Origin: Melioribacteraceae bacterium
GTDB taxonomy: Bacteria > Bacteroidota > Ignavibacteria > Ignavibacteriales > Melioribacteraceae
DNA: 64,000 bases
Assembly (NCBI GenBank): GCA_030584085.1
Contig: CP129490.1
Location: 2,513,511 to 2,577,510 of the forward strand
Reading direction: 5' to 3'
Program-made: the position numbers and the translations under genes
In this document: positions 57,515 to 64,000 of the stretch, piece by piece
Layout of the letters: each line of letters begins with the position of its first letter
How positions within the stretch are numbered: the first letter of the stretch is position 1
Notes under the pieces: model-generated
Told to the model about the DNA's origin: nothing
The model's database searches: none
The model's input: the letters and a program-made list of their open reading frames with translations, nothing else

Positions 57515-59710
57515 CTATTCATTCTCTTCCATTTCATTCTGCTTCGGATATCTGATTCTTTTATGATGTTGACCAACCAAAATGGAAATAAATGATTCTT
57601 TAATTTTCTTTAAATCTTGCAATGTAATTGGCGATTCATCAAGTTGACCATCGTCAATTCTCTGTTTGAATAAATTATTGATAACATTCTCTACTTTTTT
57701 AGGATCGGCATCGGTCATCGATCTTACAGCAGATTCACAAGCATCGGCTAACATAACAAGTGCAGTTTCTCTTGTGTTAGGCTTAGGCCCGGGGTAACGA
57801 AAGTCATCTTTATTCACATTTTCTTCACCTAATTCTTGCTTTGCTCTCTCATAAAAAAATGCTATTACTGTTGTTCCATGGTGCATTGGAATAAAATCAA
57901 TTATCTCTTGAGGAAGTCTTTGTTCTTTTGCGAATTCAATACCTTTTACAACATGTTCGATTATAACTTGAGCACTTTTTTGTGGATTAAGTTTCTCGTG
58001 AATGTTTCTATTATCAATTTGATTTTCTACGAATGATCCCGGATCGAATGATTTACCTACATCATGGTAATACGCACCCACTCTTGCTAAAATCGGATTG
58101 GCTCCAATTTTTTGTGCGGCAGTTTCAACTAATGAGGCCATTGTTATAGAATGTGAAAATGTGCCCGGAGCTTTTGCCGCAAGTTGTTTTAATAAAGGAG
58201 AATTAAAGTCGGTTAATTCCAACAAAGTTAAATCAGTTGTAATATTGAAAATTCTTTCGAAGAAAATTATTAGTCCATATGTTAATACCGGACTTATCAA
58301 TGCATTTGTAGCAGCGAAACCGGAATTAACCAATATTTGATCGATTGGGGCAAATCTTTCCAATCCAAAGGCAAAGATTGTTATTATATAACCAATTAAA
58401 ATAAATAGAAACGATCTGAAGATTTGTGAGCGGTTTTTTATATCCCTAACTGTGTATGCAGCTAAGCCTCCTGCGACAATATTCATGACAGCGAAAGCGT
58501 AATCATTTCCTCTTAATGCTCCAGTTATCAATGCTATTACAATTGTGCCATAAAATCCAACTCTGGAATCAAATATAATTGTTAAAAGCATTGAACCGGC
58601 TGGGACTAAAATTAAATACTCAATCGGTGCATTTACTACAACCAATTGTACTATATACCCAAGCGAACTTATAAGTAAAATTATGATGGCAAGTAGTAAT
58701 ACTTTAATATTATCGTTATAAATTTTCTTTCTGAAGAGATAAATATAAATTGAGAAAAGTGATAGGATAGCAAGAATATGTAAAAACTTTCCTACTGATT
58801 GCGCAAACTCACCCCAAAAACCGGTTGATTCCCCCTTAGCAATTTTATAGGAATCAATCTTTAACTTGGTTTCGGCAGAAATTCTGTCATGTTTTGCAAC
58901 TATTCTTTCGTTTTCATTTACAATTCCGACATTTCTTGGGATTTTATTTTTGGCTCTCTCAATTGCTTCATTAGTTAGTTCAGAACTAAAAATTATATTT
59001 GGTTTAACGAAATGGTAGACATATTCATCAACTGCACTTCTAATTTCGTCGCTTGAATTAAGATTGTTCCTTACAAATAGTTGAATGAAATTTTTGGCAG
59101 CGTTATCATCTAAATAATTTCTTTTTGAGACGTCTCTTTCAAATCTACCATCTCTCAATGTAATTGAATCTTTTTTAATTTCATCAAGTGATGTACTCAA
59201 TAACCCTCTTTTATAAATTCGATCTACAATCTGTTCGGAAAGTTGGAAGATAGATCTTAGTCTAACACGATTTGTACTTCCAATTAAATTCTCTTGTCGT
59301 CTAATATTGAGTAATCTTCTGTAACTATCGTCGGTTAAAAAAGTTGGGTTACTGAATTGTTCATTTCTCTCATTAAGATGCTCATCAATGTATTCAATTA
59401 GAAAATTATTGTACGAACGAATAGAATCAATCTGTTTACTTTCAATTGAACTCTCAAGTATAAAAATGGGATTAACATTATCTTGAGCATTTTTAATTTC
59501 TCGTTTGTAAACATCGGGATCTTTAAGCACTTCAAAAGAAGTTGAAGCAATTAAATCGTCTTGAATCCAAATCGAACCAATTGAGACTTCAAATTCGAGA
59601 GATTCCCCTTTCGGAAACATCAGCAATACAAGAATTATTGAGACAAGAACTAGAAGGATTCTTACTCTTAAACTTGTTCTGAGTTTCTTTTTTGTTTCTT
59701 CGGTAAACAT
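57515..59710 (-). CDS. PgpH-like membrane HD phosphodiesterase (7TM-HD family)
   Basis: The 731-residue protein has a first membrane segment (about 17-34), a large extracytoplasmic region (about 40-290), seven further segments (about 300-480), and a cytoplasmic HD domain (about 515-700). The HD motif is in AYYHDVGKSFDP (about 543-554), and the later His residues of IPMHHGTT are present. The family includes PgpH, which hydrolyses cyclic di-AMP to pApA. Cyclic di-AMP control in this organism is an inference from this gene; no diadenylate cyclase gene is seen. It lies 3 bases from the xerD gene on the same strand. Confidence 0.9.
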   Translation of the reverse strand: MFTEETKKKLRTSLRVRILLVLVSIILVLLMFPKGESLEFEVSIGSIWIQDDLIASTSFEVLKDPDVYKREIKNAQDNVNPIFILESSIESKQIDSIRSYNNFLIEYIDEHLNERNEQFSNPTFLTDDSYRRLLNIRRQENLIGSTNRVRLRSIFQLSEQIVDRIYKRGLLSTSLDEIKKDSITLRDGRFERDVSKRNYLDDNAAKNFIQLFVRNNLNSSDEIRSAVDEYVYHFVKPNIIFSSELTNEAIERAKNKIPRNVGIVNENERIVAKHDRISAETKLKIDSYKIAKGESTGFWGEFAQSVGKFLHILAILSLFSIYIYLFRKKIYNDNIKVLLLAIIILLISSLGYIVQLVVVNAPIEYLILVPAGSMLLTIIFDSRVGFYGTIVIALITGALRGNDYAFAVMNIVAGGLAAYTVRDIKNRSQIFRSFLFILIGYIITIFAFGLERFAPIDQILVNSGFAATNALISPVLTYGLIIFFERIFNITTDLTLLELTDFNSPLLKQLAAKAPGTFSHSITMASLVETAAQKIGANPILARVGAYYHDVGKSFDPGSFVENQIDNRNIHEKLNPQKSAQVIIEHVVKGIEFAKEQRLPQEIIDFIPMHHGTTVIAFFYERAKQELGEENVNKDDFRYPGPKPNTRETALVMLADACESAVRSMTDADPKKVENVINNLFKQRIDDGQLDESPITLQDLKKIKESFISILVGQHHKRIRYPKQNEMEENE

Positions 59711-59715
59711 AATTT

Positions 59716-60570
59716 TTACTTTTTGGCCCTTACTACCATTTCTAAAAATTCTGCAGTTCCATCATCATGGAAAGATCTGGTTAAAATATGATCCGCTAAT
59801 CTTTTAATTTCGGGTACTGCATTACCCATTGCTATCTTTAAAGCTCCGGTTTCAAATAAGCTTCGGTCATTAAACCAATCACCAATAACAGCAGTTTCCT
59901 TTATACCAATTTTAAGATAATTGTTAAGCTTTTTTAATCCTTTTCCTTTGCTTCCACCACTTTTCCTTATTTCAAGATAGTAAATTCCACCATGAGATTG
60001 TGATTTATAAAAAGATGTCACTAATCCAAATGAATAAGGAAATTGAAATTTCTTATTTACATATTTCACAGCTTCTTTTGAATCACCGGTAATAACAATC
60101 TCTAGTGTGTCCGGGATATACTGATCATATGATTCAACTTCTTTATACTTTGCTCCGTATTTATCAAGCAAAGATTGAACACCGGAATTTTGTTCATCAT
60201 AATAAATTGCTTCATCATGACAAAGAGCAATTCGCAGCAAATATTTATCTGCCATTTGAATTGCTTTTCTTACATACTTATCCGGGATGGTAGATTCTGA
60301 TACAATTTTACCTTCAGGATGGCTTTTGATAAGAGTACCATCAAGAGAAATAAGCGGTGAAATAATATTTAAAGTTTCTGCATGATGCAGAAGCGCACTA
60401 TGTTGTCTGCCCGAAGCAAACGAAAATCTTACTCCCATTTCTCTAAGTAACTTTACATATTTAATCGTCTCTTGACCAATTTCGTCTCGCTCATTGACTA
60501 ATGTGCCATCGACATCAAATACAATTAGTTTCAACTTTTTTAATCGGTTTTTGTCAATCAAAAAATTCAC
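59716..60570 (-). CDS. Cof-type HAD phosphatase
   Basis: The 284-residue protein is a Cof/YbjI-type HAD hydrolase with a large cap domain. Motif I is VFDVDGTLV (nucleophile Asp), motif II is the Ser of FASGRQH, and motif IV is IGDWFNDRSLFE. The family dephosphorylates sugar phosphates and nucleotide cofactors with broad specificity. It lies 5 bases before the 7TM-HD gene on the same strand, so the two are probably cotranscribed. It is the first gene of that run, after a 117-base gap. The substrate is unknown. Confidence 0.88.
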   Translation of the reverse strand: MNFLIDKNRLKKLKLIVFDVDGTLVNERDEIGQETIKYVKLLREMGVRFSFASGRQHSALLHHAETLNIISPLISLDGTLIKSHPEGKIVSESTIPDKYVRKAIQMADKYLLRIALCHDEAIYYDEQNSGVQSLLDKYGAKYKEVESYDQYIPDTLEIVITGDSKEAVKYVNKKFQFPYSFGLVTSFYKSQSHGGIYYLEIRKSGGSKGKGLKKLNNYLKIGIKETAVIGDWFNDRSLFETGALKIAMGNAVPEIKRLADHILTRSFHDDGTAEFLEMVVRAKK

Positions 60571-60687
60571 CTAATGTTGGTTATGTTTAACAATTAGAAT
60601 ATTTATGTAAACTAAAATAACAGAAATTATTGAAAGATTTGACTTGCAAGGCAAATAAATACCTTAAAAAAACTAGCTATCCTTGAT

Positions 60688-62118
60688 TTAGGACTTTTGA
60701 AAGAATGCTAGTATTGTACCGGAAATTAATGTTATTAACACACCGATAAAAGTGTACCAAGTCCATGCGACAAGATTCAAGCTTATGAAAATTCCCATTC
60801 CAACAAGCCCAAGGATAAATGAAATTATAGCAAAATTTTGATTTATTCTTTTATTTAAAATTCCCAGCAAAAACGTTCCGAGTAGTCCGCCATATGTAAA
60901 AGAAGCAATCGACAAAGCTAACTCGACTACCGATTGAGATGTATTCATAAAGAAAATAGCAGCACTAATTAACAAAAGTGACCAAAAGATTGTCATTAAT
61001 CTGGAAATTCTTAAATTTTTCTTATCATCATCTGTATTAAAGAACTTTGGAAATAAATCAAATACGACCGACGAGGAAAGTGAACTTATAGATCCGGCTA
61101 GTGTTGACATTGCAGCGGCAAATAATCCGGCAATTATTATTCCTGTAATTCCAACCGGTAAATTGTCAATTATAAATTTCGGGAAAATTTCATCAGCGCG
61201 GATGTCTATCTCTCCATAAAATGCGTAGAGTGAAATTCCGATAAACAAGAATAACGCAAATTGAAAAAAGACAGCTATGCCACTTGTAATAATTGCCTTT
61301 TTTGCCTCACGCAAATCTTTAGTTACAAGCAATCTTTGAACAATTAACTGATCAGTACCATGTGACGCCATCGAGAGAAATGCACCGCCAATTATTCCCC
61401 CAATTAATGAATAAGGTTCCTTTATAAAAGCGCTAAAGCCAGATGCAAAACCTAAGTTTATCAATTCAAATTTTTGTGAATAATCACTTTGGAAGACTGC
61501 AGTAATTCCACCCGGTAACAGTGAGTTAAATAAAAACCAAAGAGAAATAATTGCACCACCGATATAGACGAACATTTGCACCACATCAACCCAGATTATT
61601 CCTTTGACACCACCAGTTACTGTGTATAGAAGTGTAATAACTGCAATGATTAATATGGCATAAGGATAGTCTATCCCCAATAAAAGTTTAAGTGGTATGG
61701 CTGTTGCAAAAAGTCTAACACCATCAGCAAGAAGTCTAGTAAAAAGGAACACTATTGACGCAAATGATCGTGTTTTATTTCCAAATCTATTACCTAAATA
61801 AGCATATGCCGTTGAAAGTTCACCTTTAAAATATTGCGGCAAAAGTACAGAAGCTACAATTATCCTCCCGATTATATATCCGAAAGCAAGTTGTAAAAAA
61901 TTTAGATTTGTTAAATAAGCTAATCCGGGAATGGAAATAAAAGTAAGTGAGCTTGTCTCAGCGGCAACAATTGAAAATGTTACGGCCCACCAAGATACTT
62001 TATCGGACCCAAGAAAATAATCTCTGGTGGTTTTTTGTTTACCACCGGAAAAATATCCTATTAAAGCAATGATAAGTAGATATATTGATATAATTACAAA
62101 ATCGAGTGTACGATCCAA
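60688..62118 (-). CDS. Sodium/solute symporter (SSS family)
   Basis: The 476-residue protein has about thirteen hydrophobic segments and the SSS family hallmarks: DYFLGSDKVSWWAVTFSIVAAETSSLTFI near the start, VDVVQMFVYIGGA in the middle, and ASHGTDQLIVQRLL in the sodium-binding region. It takes up a solute with Na+ at the inner membrane; sugars, amino acids or sialic-acid-like compounds are all possible. It lies 10 bases downstream of a small STAS gene, so the two are probably cotranscribed. This is not the SLC26 type of STAS fusion, and the STAS protein is separate. Confidence 0.9.
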   Translation of the reverse strand: MDRTLDFVIISIYLLIIALIGYFSGGKQKTTRDYFLGSDKVSWWAVTFSIVAAETSSLTFISIPGLAYLTNLNFLQLAFGYIIGRIIVASVLLPQYFKGELSTAYAYLGNRFGNKTRSFASIVFLFTRLLADGVRLFATAIPLKLLLGIDYPYAILIIAVITLLYTVTGGVKGIIWVDVVQMFVYIGGAIISLWFLFNSLLPGGITAVFQSDYSQKFELINLGFASGFSAFIKEPYSLIGGIIGGAFLSMASHGTDQLIVQRLLVTKDLREAKKAIITSGIAVFFQFALFLFIGISLYAFYGEIDIRADEIFPKFIIDNLPVGITGIIIAGLFAAAMSTLAGSISSLSSSVVFDLFPKFFNTDDDKKNLRISRLMTIFWSLLLISAAIFFMNTSQSVVELALSIASFTYGGLLGTFLLGILNKRINQNFAIISFILGLVGMGIFISLNLVAWTWYTFIGVLITLISGTILAFFQKS

Positions 62119-62128
62119 TAGGAATTAC

Positions 62129-62488
62129 CTATATTTTCTTTAGGTCCTCGATTGCTTGCTCGACGGTTTCTGTGATTGGCAATATTCTATCTAGTTGTGA
62201 AATTTCTATCAGACTTTTGACGTTCTTTGTTGGTGATGCGATTCTGATATGTCCTTCTTCCGATTGTAAAATTCGGTAGGCTAAAAGAATAGCGCTTAAA
62301 CCAGAACTATCACAATAATCAACTTCAGCTAAATCAATAACTAATTTATTAACATCGTCTGTATGCAGAAGAATTGTGAATTCGCCTTTAACTAAACCGG
62401 CAATTTGTGAATCAAATCTTTTTTCATTTAATCTGAATACGGCAATATCGTTGATTCTTTTTAGTTCAAAATTAATATTTTCGTTCAT
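62129..62488 (-). CDS. STAS-domain protein (anti-sigma antagonist type)
   Basis: The 119-residue protein is a single STAS domain with the phosphosite loop VDYCDSSGLSAILL. It keeps Asp60 and Ser61, the best match in this window to the SpoIIAA/RsbV phosphorylation site. It is the third such protein in the window, yet no kinase or phosphatase gene is close by. It is followed 10 bases on by the sodium/solute symporter gene, so a link to transport control is possible but unproven. A gap of 37 bases separates it from the upstream gene. Confidence 0.85.
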   Translation of the reverse strand: MNENINFELKRINDIAVFRLNEKRFDSQIAGLVKGEFTILLHTDDVNKLVIDLAEVDYCDSSGLSAILLAYRILQSEEGHIRIASPTKNVKSLIEISQLDRILPITETVEQAIEDLKKI

Positions 62489-62525
62489 AATTGAATATCT
62501 CGTCTGTAAAATGAATTATAAATTT

Positions 62526-63056
62526 TTATAACATTTGAATAGAATTTAAGAAATTTCTATAAGAAATTTCAGCATTATTTTGATGATTTGCTATCTGTAA
62601 ATCATATAAATCATCGGCTTTTATTTTTTTAAATCCCGCAACTAAATCCGATTTCGATATATTGGCCAAAATTCCTAGAAACAGGCTTTCTTCTCTATTT
62701 AAGTCCAGAGCTATATCAACTTCCAACAATAACAATTCTTCAACCAGGGAGCGCACAGGCAGTCCAAATTTAGAAATAGATTCTTCATTATAGGTAATTG
62801 TCTTAAACTGAAATTCTTCTTGTGCAATGTGTTGAAATTTTTCATTAGTAATTAGAATCACTTCTTTGTTATTTTTCTTAAAAAAAGCCGGAATATCTAA
62901 TGCTTTTAAAATGTCTTCTGCATTATTTGGTAGAACAATCAAAATTTTTGATGAATTTGAAATCAAACTCTTAAAATTTTTGGGTGAAGATTTTTTATTT
63001 AAGTATTTTTTTTTAGCAATAAAGAATGCAATATAATTTTTAATTGACTTAATCAC
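62526..63056 (-). CDS. Conserved protein of Bacteroidota-type DUF6913-like family
   Basis: The 176-residue protein resembles a small family common in Bacteroidota (DUF6913-like) that looks like the N-terminal half of a GT-B fold. Visible features are a basic N-terminus (1-40), a beta-alpha segment SSKILIVLPNNAEDI, and the late LEVDIALDLNREESLFLGILANISKSDLVAG-type region, here read in parts. The start is GTG at 63056, overlapping the ligA stop by 4 bases (GTGA), so the two genes are coupled. The function is unknown and the family call is tentative. Confidence 0.55.
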   Translation of the reverse strand: MIKSIKNYIAFFIAKKKYLNKKSSPKNFKSLISNSSKILIVLPNNAEDILKALDIPAFFKKNNKEVILITNEKFQHIAQEEFQFKTITYNEESISKFGLPVRSLVEELLLLEVDIALDLNREESLFLGILANISKSDLVAGFKKIKADDLYDLQIANHQNNAEISYRNFLNSIQML

Positions 63057-64000
63057 TTACCTTTCTCAATCAGTGATAAAAATTCGTCTTCGGTTAAAAT
63101 CTTAACGCCAAGTTTTTCGGCTTTATCCAATTTTGAACCAGCATTTTCTCCAACAACTAAGTAATTCGTATTTTTACTAACACTTCCAGTAACCTTTCCT
63201 CCTCTAAGTATAATCATTTCTTTTGCTTCGTCTCTCGTAAATTTTTCCAAAGTCCCCGTTAAGACGAATGTAAGGTCTTTTAAGTTCTCCGAGACATCGG
63301 ATTTTTTTTCTTGCTGAAAAATCAATCCGGCCTTTTTTAATCTCTCTATAATTTTAAGATTATCCGAAGTAGCAAAAAACTTAATTACACTATTGCTGAT
63401 TGACGGCCCAATTTCATGTATTGATTCAATTTCTTCTGCAGTTGCCTTTACAATTTCATCAATATTCTTAAAATGTCGAGCAATTTTTTGTGCCGCTCCG
63501 CTGCCGACAAACCTAATACCTAGTGCAAACAATACTTTTTCAAATGGTCGTTTTTTACTTTCTTCGATTGACTTAATCAAATTGGAGATACTTAATTCCC
63601 CGAATCCTTCAAGTTGTGTCAATTCATTTTTATGAAGGTGCAGATCATAAATATCTGCATATGATTTTAAGTAATCCAAATCCACAAATTGATCAATTAT
63701 GGATCTACCAAGTCCCTCAATATCCATAGCTCCGCGAGATGCAAAATGTTCAATCTTTCCTTTAACCTGGGCCGGGCACGTATTGTTTTCACAGTAAATA
63801 GCTACTTCACCCTCTGGTCGATACAACTTTGAACCACAAACCGGACAAGTTTTAGGAGCAAAAGTTTTCTTAATATTGGAATCGCGTTTTGATTTAACAA
63901 CCTGAACAACTTTGGGGATTACGTCTCCTCCCTTTTCAATAATAACAAAATCGCTTTCCCGGATATCTTTCCGCTCAATTTCTTCAATATTGTGTAATGT
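63053..64000 (-). CDS. ligA: NAD-dependent DNA ligase LigA (C-terminal part)
   Basis: The reading frame runs from the window edge to the stop at 63053, giving about 315 C-terminal residues. In order these hold the end of the OB fold (LHNIEEIERKDIRE, DFVIIEKGGDVIPKV), the zinc finger with CPVC and CPAQ cysteines, the helix-hairpin-helix domain (DIEGLGRSIIDQFVD; LGIRFVGSGAAQKIA) and the BRCT domain (about the last 75 residues). LigA seals nicks using NAD+ in replication and repair. The adenylation domain lies outside the window. The ATG at 63826 is internal, not the start. Confidence 0.95.
   Translation of the reverse strand, partial: TLHNIEEIERKDIRESDFVIIEKGGDVIPKVVQVVKSKRDSNIKKTFAPKTCPVCGSKLYRPEGEVAIYCENNTCPAQVKGKIEHFASRGAMDIEGLGRSIIDQFVDLDYLKSYADIYDLHLHKNELTQLEGFGELSISNLIKSIEESKKRPFEKVLFALGIRFVGSGAAQKIARHFKNIDEIVKATAEEIESIHEIGPSISNSVIKFFATSDNLKIIERLKKAGLIFQQEKKSDVSENLKDLTFVLTGTLEKFTRDEAKEMIILRGGKVTGSVSKNTNYLVVGENAGSKLDKAEKLGVKILTEDEFLSLIEKGK

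Noticed and set aside
63053-63826. A complete 257-residue protein starting at the ATG at 63826
   Set aside because: The frame stays open to the window edge and encodes the LigA OB fold and first zinc-finger cysteines upstream of that ATG, so the ATG is internal.

Overview
The window is AT-rich (roughly one third G+C by eye) and gene-dense. It looks like chromosomal DNA of a free-living Gram-negative bacterium of the Bacteroidota/Chlorobi/Ignavibacteria side of the tree. This is an inference from lipid A genes (lpxB, lpxK), pyruvate phosphate dikinase, two MntR-like DtxR regulators fused to FeoA-type domains, many RsbU/RsbV/RsbW-type signalling genes, and protein features typical of that group. 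Many genes have clear Shine-Dalgarno sequences, and several use TTG or GTG starts. I see no rRNA, tRNA, CRISPR, insertion sequence or prophage.

Layout. (1) 1-5512, minus strand: an operon of an ECF-type sigma factor, a single-pass membrane protein of unknown function, a membrane SpoIIE-type phosphatase, a STAS antagonist, an RsbW-like kinase and a GAF protein cut by the window edge. (2) 5731-8653, plus: a second STAS protein, purA and an orphan membrane histidine kinase. A 290-base gap follows, holding a GC-rich, alanine-coding remnant. (3) 8947-14386: a flavin/ferredoxin reductase, a YtcJ-type amidohydrolase (minus), dCMP deaminase and polyphosphate kinase. (4) 14383-18296, minus: an iron or manganese operon with a DtxR/MntR regulator, a membrane-anchored DtxR-FeoA fusion, and FeoB split into a GTPase and a permease. 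(5) 18475-39607, plus: mrp, nfu, tpiA; a GH2-like membrane protein; smc with lipid A and envelope genes; ppdK; queA, ispD, plsY, gpsA and recG. (6) 39716-43469, plus: two divergent ATP-grasp ligases, a GNAT acetyltransferase and a lysine-2,3-aminomutase-like radical SAM enzyme. (7) 43519-64000, minus: a thioredoxin-like protein, nadK, an envelope polysaccharide cluster that includes a secreted H-type lectin, an MsbA-like ABC exporter, xerD, a PgpH-like HD phosphodiesterase, a HAD phosphatase, a sodium/solute symporter with a STAS protein, and the 3' part of ligA.

How the genes work together. Most of the window is core metabolism and envelope biogenesis. The accessory parts most worth attention are the aminomutase/ATP-grasp/GNAT cluster, which has the composition of a pathway to an acetylated beta-lysine-containing small molecule or dipeptide; the sigma factor/partner-switch operon; the Feo operon with its two regulators and a candidate operator; and the polysaccharide cluster with its own secreted lectin.
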